A stretch of 64,000 nucleotides of DNA from Deefgea salmonis. GTDB lineage: Bacteria; Pseudomonadota; Gammaproteobacteria; Burkholderiales; Chitinibacteraceae. The notes beneath the pieces are model-generated. The model searched no databases, was not told where the DNA came from, and saw only the letters and a list, made by a program, of their open reading frames with translations. This document shows, in pieces, positions 28,049 through 37,176 of this stretch. The stretch lies in the NCBI RefSeq assembly GCF_020531905.1, contig NZ_JAJAWG010000012.1, positions 1-64,000 of the forward strand, read 5' to 3'. The number at the start of each line of letters is the position of its first letter. Position 1 is the first letter of the stretch. Both the position numbers and the translations under genes were made by a program.

Positions 28049-29119
28049 ATGAACAGCCAAGACCTAGAGAATATCAACGTCACTTCGTTTGACGCGATGC
28101 CCTCACCCGAAGAATTACACGCCCGTTTACCGCTTTCTGAATCCGCCGCCCAAGTGGTGGATGCGGGGCGTGAAGCCTTAAAAAACATTCTGGATCGGCA
28201 AGATGATCGCCTGATTGTGGTGGTTGGCCCGTGCTCGATTCATGATCCAGTGGCCGGTTTAGAATACGCGCGCCGCTTGAAGGCACTGCAAGCCGAAGTC
28301 AAAGACAGCTTATTGCTGGTGATGCGGGTTTATTTTGAAAAACCACGTACCACGACCGGCTGGAAAGGCTATATCAACGATCCATTTATGGATGATTCAT
28401 TCCAAGTCGATTTGGGCATGGAAAAAGCGCGGCGCTTTTTGCTCGACGTGTGCGAGCTGGGTTTGCCAACCGCCACCGAAGCGCTCGACCCAATCTCGCC
28501 GCAATATCTAGGCGATTTAATCGCTTGGACGGCAATTGGCGCGCGCACCACCGAATCGCAAACGCATCGTGAAATGTCATCCGGCCTATCCACGCCAGTG
28601 GGGTTTAAAAACGGCACCGATGGCGATATCAGCATTGCGATTAATGCGATTTTATCGGCGTCGCACCCGCATTCATTCTTGGGTTTGAACGGCCAAGGCC
28701 GAGTATCGATTGTGCGCACGCGTGGTAATCAATACGGGCATGTGGTGCTGCGTGGCGGTGATGGTCGACCAAACTACGACACCGTATCGGTGGCGATGGC
28801 CGAGCAAGCGCTGAAAAAAGCCAAATTACCGTGCAATATCATCGTCGATTGCTCGCATGCCAATAGCTATAAAAAGCCGGAATTACAGCCACTGGTGATG
28901 AATGACGTGATTAATCAAGTCGTCAACGGCAGCCAAGCTTTGGTGGGCGTGATGATTGAGTCGAACTTGGTCGTTGGCAATCAAAAAATCCCCGCTGATT
29001 TATCGCAATTGATTTACGGCTGCTCGGTCACCGATGGCTGTATTGATTGGGCCAGTACCGAAAAAATGTTGCGCGACGCCGCGCAACGCTTGGCCGCCGC
29101 CAAAGCCAATCGCGTTTAA
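28049..29119 (+). CDS. aroG: DAHP synthase, type I
   Basis: A 356-aa class I 3-deoxy-D-arabino-heptulosonate-7-phosphate synthase, joining phosphoenolpyruvate and erythrose 4-phosphate in the first step of aromatic amino acid synthesis. Signatures: VVVGPCSIHDP, MRVYFEKPRTTTGWKG, GARTTESQTHREMSSGLS, KNGTDG, and the metal-site DCSHANS. Which aromatic amino acid inhibits it cannot be read here. The ATG at 28049 begins the family's usual N terminus; the upstream open frame is not conserved-looking. Confidence 0.95.
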   Translation: MNSQDLENINVTSFDAMPSPEELHARLPLSESAAQVVDAGREALKNILDRQDDRLIVVVGPCSIHDPVAGLEYARRLKALQAEVKDSLLLVMRVYFEKPRTTTGWKGYINDPFMDDSFQVDLGMEKARRFLLDVCELGLPTATEALDPISPQYLGDLIAWTAIGARTTESQTHREMSSGLSTPVGFKNGTDGDISIAINAILSASHPHSFLGLNGQGRVSIVRTRGNQYGHVVLRGGDGRPNYDTVSVAMAEQALKKAKLPCNIIVDCSHANSYKKPELQPLVMNDVINQVVNGSQALVGVMIESNLVVGNQKIPADLSQLIYGCSVTDGCIDWASTEKMLRDAAQRLAAAKANRV

Positions 29120-29296
29120 AGCCAACTCGCTGGGGCGTCATCGCCTCAGCGTGCTTGCGCTCATTTGGCCATCATTTGATGGTGATCTAACTTTGGCCGA
29201 TTGTGGTTACGCTGGGTAATTTGTCAGCCGTTTCTAGATTGAATTGCCTGGTTATTGGTCGCACAATGACTCAATCCAAATAGAAGGTGAGCCCCG

Positions 29297-30856
29297 ATGA
29301 GCGACGCGATAGCGACAACTAGCAGTGAAATTTATCTGGACGCCAATGCCACCACGCCGATTTTACCGGCGGCGCAAGCGGCGATGATACGGGTGCTCAG
29401 CGATAATTTTGGTAATCCGGGCAGTCCGCACGGCGCGGGGATTCGGGCGCGAATTGAGCTCGACCGCGCCCGCACTGCCGTGGCGGCGGTGCTGCAATTG
29501 CCTGCGAACAGTTTGATTTTTACTTCTGGCGCGACTGAAGGCATCCAAACTGCGGTGTTATCCGTACTGCATCCGCAGCGTGGCGCGGCTTCGCTGCGGG
29601 TGTTATACGGGGCCACTGAGCATAAAGCCGTTCCCGAAGCGCTGGCGCATTGGGGCGAAATTTTGGGCCTCACGCTGGAATTGCTGCCGATTCCGGTTGA
29701 TCAACACGGTCGACATGATTTGCCTTGGCTGGCTGAAAACGCCAAGGATGCCACCTTGGTGTGTACCATGGCGGCCAATAATGAAACCGGTGCGATTAGC
29801 GATTTAGCTGGCATTGCCCGTGTGCTCGATGCGCTGCCAGTGCGGCCCTTATGGTTGGTTGATGGCGTGCAGGCTTTGGGCAAATTGGCCGTCGATTGGC
29901 TGGGCTTGCGAATTGATTATGCTCCGTTCTCAGGGCATAAACTGCACGCCCCCAAGGGCATTGGCTTGCTGTATGTACGCGCCGGTGCGCCGTTTACGCG
30001 GTTATTGGCCGGTGGCGGGCAAGAAGGCAATGCGCGCTGTGGTACTGAAAACCTACCCGGCATTGCGGCATTGGGGGCCGTATGTGAAGCCATATTGGCG
30101 GGGCAGTGGCAAGCTGACGCGTTGGCGTTGGCGCATCAGCGCCTAAAAACCGCGCTGCTACACGCCTTTCCTTCGCTGGTGATGAATAGTCCTTCCCAGC
30201 ACTGTTTACCCACGACGATTAATTTTTCTTTACTCGGCATTCCCAGCAAATGCGTACTCGATTTATTTGACTCGCTGGGTTTACGGCTGAGCGCGGGCTC
30301 GGCGTGCAACAGCAAAAACGCCAAACCGAGCTTTGTATTAATGGCGATGGGCTTAGGTGAAGCGCGTGCCTCCAGCGCGATTCGTTTATCGATTTCGCCC
30401 AACGTCTGTGCTGCCGATATCGACGCCGCTATCGAGCGAATCGCCCTTGCTGGACAAATTTTGCAAACGCATCTGGACGACATGCTGCAGCTGGAACAAG
30501 TGGCGTTGCCAGACGAAAACCTTGAACTCTCTAGCCGCTATGCCGTTACCGCCGAGCAACTTCCGGCGTGGCAGGCTGTGTATCCAAAGGGGGTATTGGT
30601 CGACATCCGTGAACACTGGGAGCAAATCGCTACAGGCGCTTATCCGGTGGGGATGATGATTGAGCATCATTCATTAAGCCAATTACCGCGCTGGCTTGGT
30701 TGTCTTGCACTCGATCGGCCGCTGTTACTTGCTTGCCGCAGTGGTCGGCGCAGCGGGCAACTACTCAGCCTGATGCGTGCTAAAGGCTACACGCAAATCT
30801 GGCATTTGGCCGATGGTCTGGCGGGATTGCCGATGCCGAGCGCAGTCGAGCAATGA
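29297..30856 (+). CDS. Cysteine desulfurase-rhodanese fusion
   Basis: A 519-aa fusion. Residues 1-385 form a class V PLP cysteine desulfurase (NifS/IscS group): YLDANATTP, SGATEGIQ, K215 in SGHKLHAPKG, and an active-loop Cys337 in GSACNSK. A rhodanese domain (about 415-515) follows, with Cys480 in the loop CRSGRRS. The pair could take sulfur from cysteine as persulfide and relay it within one chain. AAGGTGAG precedes the ATG. It stands alone, without iscU or similar genes. Confidence 0.9.
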   Translation: MSDAIATTSSEIYLDANATTPILPAAQAAMIRVLSDNFGNPGSPHGAGIRARIELDRARTAVAAVLQLPANSLIFTSGATEGIQTAVLSVLHPQRGAASLRVLYGATEHKAVPEALAHWGEILGLTLELLPIPVDQHGRHDLPWLAENAKDATLVCTMAANNETGAISDLAGIARVLDALPVRPLWLVDGVQALGKLAVDWLGLRIDYAPFSGHKLHAPKGIGLLYVRAGAPFTRLLAGGGQEGNARCGTENLPGIAALGAVCEAILAGQWQADALALAHQRLKTALLHAFPSLVMNSPSQHCLPTTINFSLLGIPSKCVLDLFDSLGLRLSAGSACNSKNAKPSFVLMAMGLGEARASSAIRLSISPNVCAADIDAAIERIALAGQILQTHLDDMLQLEQVALPDENLELSSRYAVTAEQLPAWQAVYPKGVLVDIREHWEQIATGAYPVGMMIEHHSLSQLPRWLGCLALDRPLLLACRSGRRSGQLLSLMRAKGYTQIWHLADGLAGLPMPSAVEQ

Positions 30857-31022
30857 TAGGCATCTTGTGATGCGGCGGATGAATTAATTAATTTTAAGGG
30901 CGCTGACGAAATTTCTGCTGCGGCGATCAACGGCTGCTAATCTAAATGTGAACGTTGACGAATCGCGTTCGGTGTCTCGATCATGGATTGAGCGTGCTTA
31001 CGAACGATTTGGCGAGGAGTCC

Positions 31023-31775
31023 ATGATGCGTTTGATTTTAGGAATGTTGTTGGCGAGCTTGAGTTTAAACTGCGCGGCACAAAAACTACGCCTACTGGCC
31101 GCCGAATATCCACCGTACACCTCGCAAGCTCTACCCAAGCAAGGTGCTTTGATCGAAGTCGCCAAAAAAACCCTTGCACCGCACTATCAGTTGGAGATTG
31201 TCTTTGTACCGTGGGCGCGGGCGCTCAATGAAATGAAGGCCCGTCGCGCCGATGGCATTATCGGCGTTTGGCCCAATAGTTATGTGGACACCGGCTTTCG
31301 GGCGTCGAGCCCGATTTTTATCAGCAAACTGGGCTTTTATGTCCCCACCGCGCAGCATGTGGCGTGGTTAAATTTAACTCAATTGCAGGGGCAGGTTGCT
31401 GGTGGGGTCCGCAATTATGGCTATCCAACGGCGCTGTATAAAACCGGCGTGCACATTGATGTTGCCAACGACGATCAAAGTAATTTAAAAAAACTCGCGG
31501 CTGGGCGAATTGCTTTTGCGATTTTAGAAAAAGCCGTTGGCGAATATTTGCTGTCGCAGCCGGATTTAGTCGCTATCGCCCCCAAAGTGAGCTGGCAAGA
31601 GCCGGCTTTTTCTGAGCAAGCACTCAGTATCGCTTTTGCCCCGCAAGACAAAGTGCCATTGGCGGTTTTTGAGCGGGGATTGCGCCAACTTCAGCATTCG
31701 GGCGAACTCAAGCAAATCGCTGCCCGCTATCGTGTTGATCTACCTAGTCGCACTGCAATGCTTGCCGCGCCGTGA
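31023..31775 (+). CDS. Periplasmic substrate-binding protein (SBP family 3)
   Basis: A 250-aa secreted binding protein with a signal peptide (LLASLSLNCAAQ) and a family-3 fold: RLLAAEYPPYTSQ, then VFVPWARALNEMKARRADG and QLQHSGELKQIAARY. It resembles the protein at 17594 in type and, like it, has no transporter genes nearby. GAGGAG lies four bases before the first of two adjacent ATGs (31023 and 31026); either may be used. Confidence 0.83.
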   Translation: MMRLILGMLLASLSLNCAAQKLRLLAAEYPPYTSQALPKQGALIEVAKKTLAPHYQLEIVFVPWARALNEMKARRADGIIGVWPNSYVDTGFRASSPIFISKLGFYVPTAQHVAWLNLTQLQGQVAGGVRNYGYPTALYKTGVHIDVANDDQSNLKKLAAGRIAFAILEKAVGEYLLSQPDLVAIAPKVSWQEPAFSEQALSIAFAPQDKVPLAVFERGLRQLQHSGELKQIAARYRVDLPSRTAMLAAP

Positions 31776-31834
31776 TAAGACTTGTCAGCGCGCTCGCATT
31801 CGCGTTCAATACGCGCTTTTTTGCAGGCTAGGCC

Positions 31835-32011
31835 ATGACTGTCGCATCACCGTGTATTCAGCAATGTAAACTCGACCCCGCAGGCCAATATTGCCTAGGC
31901 TGCCGCCGTAGCTTGGACGAAATCAAAGCTTGGTCGAGCAGCAGCGACGCTGCCAAACATGCCGTTTGGCAACGCCTAGCGCGCGTGCCGCCCAGCGCGA
32001 CATCGAACTGA
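31835..32011 (+). CDS. DUF1289 family protein
   Basis: A 58-aa protein. It has the DUF1289 pattern SPCIQQCKLD, then YCLGCRRSLDEIKAW: four cysteines for a metal site and the trailing E-I-x-x-W. Function unknown; often encoded next to housekeeping genes. It converges on the endonuclease I gene with a 14-base gap. Confidence 0.85.
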   Translation: MTVASPCIQQCKLDPAGQYCLGCRRSLDEIKAWSSSSDAAKHAVWQRLARVPPSATSN

Positions 32012-32025
32012 TCGAACTCAACGAA

Positions 32026-32919
32026 CTAAGTCGGGCAATACTGCGCCAATACTTCCGGGTTACTCACCAAAGGATTGCCGCTGCCTTGTAGCCCGACAAT
32101 GCGCTGATCGCGTTTGATCTCCCACGCATCCACCGGATAGGTTTTGGCCCAAGCGCACATCAGCTGGCGATCTTGCTTACTCAGATTGAGCTGGTACTGC
32201 TGGTGCATATATAAAGTAATCCGCGCAGCACGGCCGCGCACTTCTTCGCGCGGCTGAACTTTCTTGGCTTGAAAATCAACAATCGTTTGGCAACTGCCAT
32301 ACATTGGCTGTGGATTACGCGTCCACGCGCTAAAGGCGTAATTGCTGCGATCGCCATTCACCTCGCCGACTGCCGGCACCAAATTGACCAAATCACCCTC
32401 GGCAATTTGATAGATGGCATCGTTTGCGCTGCAATTTTTGCGGCCACCGTTTTTCCAGCATTGGCGTTGATGACCAATCACCCACGCGGGCACCACATGC
32501 TCCCATTCCAAGCGGCGCGCGCGCTCGGCATTTTTACGCGGCTGATAATTACAACTGGCCCAGTCGATGACTTTGCCGGAGTATTGGCAGCCACAGTAGA
32601 AATCTTCTTCCATGCCGGCAAATACCCTAGGTAATACCTTTTTGGCCTGCGAAAAATCCCGATGCCCGACCGGATTTTGCCGCGTTGCCATGACGACATT
32701 TTCGGCATTGAGCGGCGGAGAATCGCCCGCTGGTGGTGGCGTGGGCGAAGTTAGCGCCGCCAAACCTTGCTCGGCCCAATCGCCAATTTGCTGCACGCCA
32801 GCGCTATTAAAAAATTGCTTAATTTGCTCCGTCGCCTGCGTCACGCAGCCGGATAAAGCCAGCGTCAACACGCCGCTAAGCGCCAACGACATCACGCGGC
32901 GAGAATTTAAAAAGGACAT
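32026..32919 (-). CDS. Endonuclease I family nuclease, lipoprotein
   Basis: A 297-aa secreted nuclease of the EndA/Vvn type. Predicted signal and lipobox LALSGC near residue 23-28. The beta-beta-alpha metal core is visible as EWEHVVPAW, followed by NGDRSNYAF and REEVRGRAARITLYMH. Cysteine pairs fit the disulfides of the family. It degrades DNA/RNA outside the cytoplasm. I chose the ATG at 32919 over an upstream in-frame start since it begins the signal peptide. Confidence 0.9.
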   Translation of the reverse strand: MSFLNSRRVMSLALSGVLTLALSGCVTQATEQIKQFFNSAGVQQIGDWAEQGLAALTSPTPPPAGDSPPLNAENVVMATRQNPVGHRDFSQAKKVLPRVFAGMEEDFYCGCQYSGKVIDWASCNYQPRKNAERARRLEWEHVVPAWVIGHQRQCWKNGGRKNCSANDAIYQIAEGDLVNLVPAVGEVNGDRSNYAFSAWTRNPQPMYGSCQTIVDFQAKKVQPREEVRGRAARITLYMHQQYQLNLSKQDRQLMCAWAKTYPVDAWEIKRDQRIVGLQGSGNPLVSNPEVLAQYCPT

Positions 32920-33192
32920 GGGGAATCGATCAAAGAAGGGAGAAAAACAATTGAAGCAGTGGCAATACCGCATGAATTCAATCAAACCGCCGACAGTATA
33001 AAATCGTCGTCAGAAATCAACTAGGGTATTCGTAAGATTTGGCACGGTAATAAGTACAAAACCAATCGCACCGCGCGCCGCACTTTGGATCAGAGACGGC
33101 AGTTTATACGGATAACAAGTGAATAACATTGCCTAACAATTTCAAAACCATTCACTCGCGATGAATGAGCTTTGCTTTCGGCTGTTTGTTAA

Positions 33193-33387
33193 TTGAATTG
33201 GAGTCTTTGCTTGATCATTATGCTGATTGGTTTATCTCAAGTGCATGCCGAAACACCGCCGATTTGCATGAAGTTCGACAGTCAGATTACTGGGAACATA
33301 CGAAATAAGTCGCAACCGATGCATGCTGCGGTATTAGTGGTTGGATTAAAGATGAAGACCTTGAAGATCAATCAGCAGAATCACTAG
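33193..33387 (+). CDS. Short secreted-protein remnant (uncertain)
   Basis: An open frame of 64 codons beginning at TTG, or ATG at 33220. It gives a convincing signal peptide (LIIMLIGLSQVHAE) and then about 40 unremarkable residues. It could be the broken 5' end of a binding-protein gene or simply chance. It lies in the 610-base gap between the endonuclease and the AT-rich operon. Confidence 0.3.
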   Translation: MNWSLCLIIMLIGLSQVHAETPPICMKFDSQITGNIRNKSQPMHAAVLVVGLKMKTLKINQQNH

Positions 33388-33476
33388 GGTTGTTATGAGC
33401 TTAATTCTCCGCTGCGAAGCCGCAGCTACGAAAGTCATTGATCATATTTCACGACGTCAGTAGTTCAATGACACTG

Positions 33477-33507
33477 AATAGGTTTCCATTCATGGTGAGC
33501 ATGTCAA
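33477..33507 (-). promoter_or_regulatory. Second, weaker MerR-type promoter-like copy
   Basis: Reading the minus strand: TTGACA, 19 bases containing CCAT-GA-ATGG, then CCTATT. It aligns with the promoter at 37177-37207 with a few indels, in the same orientation, on the other side of the operon. The -10 is poor; it may be a decayed duplicate. Confidence 0.4.
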
Positions 33508-33525
33508 GTTATAAATGGAAACCTA
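33479..33525 (-). repeat. 12-bp inverted repeat, possible operon terminator
   Basis: TAGGTTTCCATT and AATGGAAACCTA are perfectly complementary and separated by 23 bases. It begins six bases after the aminotransferase stop codon. It lacks a clear T run, so it may be a terminator or a boundary mark. Confidence 0.5.
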
Positions 33526-33530
33526 ATTCG

Positions 33531-34895
33531 TTATGCTGCAATATTTAATTTGAGAATTGCTTCTCGAAGTCTTGGAATCGTTGCTGCGATTTGTTCTGGC
33601 GCGATAGTACAAATAGCCGCTCGAAACCAATTATCTGCTTCAATTGAAGTTGTACCAAAACTAGTAAATGGAACTATCGCAATTCCTGCCTGATCGATAA
33701 AATACAAACTAATATCTTTTGCAGTTTTTATTTTTTTTCCATTCGGCATCACCTTGTTTTTTAGATCAAAATTAATAGAGATATAAATACCAGCCATTGG
33801 CAGCATAGAGTCAACGGGCAAGCCTTCTTGCTTCATAGTCTGAATTGCCGTATGAAGTACAAGCATAGAATTAAGTATTTTGTTTTTAAATAAATGTAAA
33901 TAATCTAGAAGATATTTATCATTTTTTAATAAAGCTGCCATTGCTAGTTGCTCTGCTTTAGGCGCTATTGCGCCGATATGTTCTATCATTAATTTCATTT
34001 TATTAATGACTAATTTTGGTCCCATCGCCCAACCAACTCTAATGCCTGTCGCGGCAAAAGATTTTGAGCCACCATCAATAACGATCAAATAATCTTTTAT
34101 TTCAGGGCAAAGTGAAGCGGGGTTGTAATGCTCAGCATTCTGCGTCAGCATCCAATATATCTGATCATAAATAAGGTACAATGGCTTCTCAGAATACATT
34201 AAACGCCTTTTGTTTTCATAAATGACTAAATCACATATTTCTTTCAAAACTTGCTTGGAAAACATGGTACCGACGGGATTCTGTGGGGAGCATAGCGACA
34301 ATACGCGAGCTTTTTTTAATGAAAAGCTAAGATCACGGGCCGTTGGTAAAAAGTGATTCGCTAATGATGTCTGTATGGCCATCGATTTGGCACCACACAT
34401 TTTTGCATAGTACATATTATTCCAAGATGGTGCTGGATAAACTACCAATTCACTAGGACTCACTAAGCTTAATAATGCTGCATACAATAAAGGCCGTGCG
34501 CCACCTGATATAATTATTTCGCCAGATGGATCGTAATCGACATTAAAATTTTTACGCGTCAATTTTGCGATTTCTTCGCGTAATGAATATACACCCTCTA
34601 GTGGTGGATAATCATTATGCCTTGCTTCATACGCGTTCTGGATTTCTTGCCGTAGAAATGCAGGAATAGGAAACTGAGTCGTATCAAAATCACCAATAAT
34701 CAAATCACAAATTTCTTTCCCTTTGGCAATTTGCTCTTGCACATAAAATTCAAGCTGAATTATTTCAGAATAATCCAATTCGTTCGCCAAATTAGATAAT
34801 TTATTTTTCTCAGTCGACGCAATTGAAAATTTTGTTTCCGCTGATAAGCTTGAATAAATCGTGTCGGTTTTATTCAATAAAGAATCAATAAACAT
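33531..34895 (-). CDS. PLP-dependent class I/II aminotransferase
   Basis: A 454-aa fold-type I enzyme. Key residues: the SPQNPVGT motif with N206, D244 in LIYDQIY, the Schiff-base K278 in GGSKSFAATGIR, R286, and a likely carboxylate-binding Arg in WFRAAI. About 60 N-terminal residues come before the usual domain start. The substrate amino acid is not evident. Third gene of an AT-rich operon; its AGGA ribosome site overlaps the stop of the cysteine desulfurase gene eight bases upstream, so the two are coupled. Confidence 0.88.
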   Translation of the reverse strand: MFIDSLLNKTDTIYSSLSAETKFSIASTEKNKLSNLANELDYSEIIQLEFYVQEQIAKGKEICDLIIGDFDTTQFPIPAFLRQEIQNAYEARHNDYPPLEGVYSLREEIAKLTRKNFNVDYDPSGEIIISGGARPLLYAALLSLVSPSELVVYPAPSWNNMYYAKMCGAKSMAIQTSLANHFLPTARDLSFSLKKARVLSLCSPQNPVGTMFSKQVLKEICDLVIYENKRRLMYSEKPLYLIYDQIYWMLTQNAEHYNPASLCPEIKDYLIVIDGGSKSFAATGIRVGWAMGPKLVINKMKLMIEHIGAIAPKAEQLAMAALLKNDKYLLDYLHLFKNKILNSMLVLHTAIQTMKQEGLPVDSMLPMAGIYISINFDLKNKVMPNGKKIKTAKDISLYFIDQAGIAIVPFTSFGTTSIEADNWFRAAICTIAPEQIAATIPRLREAILKLNIAA

Positions 34896-34903
34896 TTTAT
34901 ATC

Positions 34904-36109
34904 CTACTCATAACTTAAATGAGGAGCTGTCATACGTAAAACTCTTTTTACTTCTGCTAACGTAAAATCAATTTCTTGATCGGTAGTTTTTTTTCCTAAG
35001 CTAAAACGAATAGTGGCTTGTGCCAAATCATCGGGCAAACCGATCGCTGCCAATACATGGCTAGGAGATAAGCTACTTGAAGAACACGCAGAGCCAGTAC
35101 TCACAGATATACTTTTTTTCAACATGCTGAGAAGTTTTTTTCCATCGGTATTTTTGAATGAAATGTTGCTTACATGGGGTAGCCTAGAATCTGTACATCC
35201 ATTAATTTGTACATTGTTTAATATGGATAATTCTTGCTCTAATTTATTGCGCTGTTGGGCAATACGTTCTAATTCGCCATTTTTTAAGGCTAGACAAGCT
35301 ATTTCAGCTGCTTTACCAAAACCGACAATTCCCGGTACATTCAACGTGCCCCCCCTCATTCCTTGTTCACTACCTCCGCCAGTAATCTGAGGTAATAGAT
35401 CAACCACTCTTTTACCTTGTTGATTCCGTAAATACAGCGCACCTACACCTTTGGGGCCATAAATCTTATGTGCAGAACAAGTCAGAATATCAATTGGGCA
35501 TTGCTGTAAATCAATATGAATTTTACCCAGTGCTTGAGTGGCGTCGGACATAAATAAAATATCATTTTTTTGAGCAATAGCGGCAATTTCATGTATAGGA
35601 TTAATCGTCCCTAATTCATTATTTGCATACATCACAGTAATTAGAATTGTTTCATTGGTAATTAATTCTTTTAGTCGTTCAATATCAAAACTGCCATCTG
35701 GTAATGGATCAATATAAGAAATTCTAGCTCCTTTGCACTCTAAATCTTTTAACGTCATTAAGATGGATGGGTGTTCTATTGATGAAGTGATAATATGCTT
35801 GCCTTTGTTCTTGCAAGCACGAAAGACCCCTCTAATTCCTAAGTTATTACTTTCTGTCGCGCCTGAAGTAAAAACTATCTCTTTCGGCTGCCCACCAATT
35901 GAATGAGCGAGTTGTGCTCTCGCCTGTTCTACCGCTTGGTATGCATTCCATCCATGCAGACCAAACATACTGGCAGCATTGCCAAAAGTAGTACAAAAAT
36001 AAGGTAACATCGCTTCTAAAACAGCTTCATCACAAGGCGTGGTCGCATTGTAATCAAGATAAATAGGTAAATTTAGTTTTTCGGTATTCGAATTACCTAG
36101 CAAAGACAT
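34904..36109 (-). CDS. Cysteine desulfurase (NifS/IscS family)
   Basis: A 401-aa class V PLP enzyme that should remove sulfur from cysteine as a persulfide. It shows YLDYNATTP, TSGATESNN, SSIEHPS, the aspartate in MSDATQALG, K215 in SAHKIYGPKG, and the catalytic Cys342 in STGSACSSSS on a flexible loop. It is not next to iscR/iscU or suf genes, so a dedicated pathway is more likely than general Fe-S assembly. TAGGAG precedes the ATG. Middle gene of the AT-rich operon and a second desulfurase besides the fusion at 29297. Confidence 0.93.
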   Translation of the reverse strand: MSLLGNSNTEKLNLPIYLDYNATTPCDEAVLEAMLPYFCTTFGNAASMFGLHGWNAYQAVEQARAQLAHSIGGQPKEIVFTSGATESNNLGIRGVFRACKNKGKHIITSSIEHPSILMTLKDLECKGARISYIDPLPDGSFDIERLKELITNETILITVMYANNELGTINPIHEIAAIAQKNDILFMSDATQALGKIHIDLQQCPIDILTCSAHKIYGPKGVGALYLRNQQGKRVVDLLPQITGGGSEQGMRGGTLNVPGIVGFGKAAEIACLALKNGELERIAQQRNKLEQELSILNNVQINGCTDSRLPHVSNISFKNTDGKKLLSMLKKSISVSTGSACSSSSLSPSHVLAAIGLPDDLAQATIRFSLGKKTTDQEIDFTLAEVKRVLRMTAPHLSYE

Positions 36110-36164
36110 TTTAACGCTCCTAAATTAATTTATTTTAAATTTATGCACTGAGATAAAATGGTTT

Positions 36165-37025
36165 TTAAAAAATCTCAGATAAATCCATTTCAAAATTGCT
36201 CATGGTTTTCAATACATAATTCTCATGATCAAAATCCGACAAGAAAACATTGCTAATTTTAACTAGACTATGGTTTGTTTGTTCGCGCTGTAAAAATAAT
36301 TTTAACCCCACCTCTGTCCCAGTAATTACTTTGTTGTAATCTTCTGTTTCTGAAAAATCAATAATGTGGAAAGCATTAGTGTGTGGGTTTAGTTTTGATA
36401 TCTTTTGATAAGTATCTTTGTAATGCTGGGCCATAATTAGTGGGCATTTAGCAGTCCAAATATCTTTCATTTTTGATTCGGCCAAAGTTATTTTCTGACC
36501 TTGTTCATTTTTAAAAATAATTTTTTTAAGGCCTGAGGTTTCTTCGATCGACAGTTCTGGATAAAGATGCATCGAATTAGCAATTATTTTTCTTAAGGCT
36601 TGCAAACCGCGATTCTTGCAATTGCGCTCACCTTGAAGTAGCAATTTATCACGCTTCACAATACTGTATTGTGCTAGTACGTTTTCTAATTCATTTGGCA
36701 GTTTTTCAGGTTCAATGGATTCCACATTAGCGAGGGGAATGGAAATGTCACACACTTCGGCTCCGCACTGCAAACCCAAATCATCAATTAATACACCAAG
36801 TACAACCTTTAATTTTTTTTTATGTTGAACAATTGAATTGTTGGCAATCCGTAATACTTTATGCAAAGATTCAATTGAAAATTCTGTGATTGGGTAACGT
36901 GGATCATAATGTCCACCCTCTAAATAAAAAGCCGAGACGATGGGATAATTAATATTGACATCATCATGAATCATTTTTAGTAAAACACGCTCTACATTCC
37001 CGACTAACTTTTCTGTTAATTGCAT
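36165..37025 (-). CDS. Unrecognised protein, first gene of AT-rich operon
   Basis: A 286-aa protein of no family I know. It has no signal peptide or membrane helix and is rich in Lys, Glu, Ile and Asn. Notable points: LEGGHYDPRYP near 35-45, a predicted alpha/beta core (KLKVVLGVLIDDLGLQCGAEVC, 70-96), a CKNRG segment near 135, and KCPLIMAQHYKD near 195. Cysteines at about 91 and 96 could bind a metal. The AGAGGT ribosome site is strong. It leads an operon with a cysteine desulfurase and an aminotransferase, so it may be the pathway-specific enzyme or carrier. Confidence 0.75.
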   Translation of the reverse strand: MQLTEKLVGNVERVLLKMIHDDVNINYPIVSAFYLEGGHYDPRYPITEFSIESLHKVLRIANNSIVQHKKKLKVVLGVLIDDLGLQCGAEVCDISIPLANVESIEPEKLPNELENVLAQYSIVKRDKLLLQGERNCKNRGLQALRKIIANSMHLYPELSIEETSGLKKIIFKNEQGQKITLAESKMKDIWTAKCPLIMAQHYKDTYQKISKLNPHTNAFHIIDFSETEDYNKVITGTEVGLKLFLQREQTNHSLVKISNVFLSDFDHENYVLKTMSNFEMDLSEIF

Positions 37026-37176
37026 TTATCGACCTCTAGATTTTCAATTAAAAATTGATAAGTAATGTTATTTGAGGCTTAAGTCATCACAGTGCGATCA
37101 GCATTTATTTTGATAAAGCTTGACCCGCTGTAATGTGCTTTCTTAATGGTTACGTGAAAGTAACACGAGCATGGAG

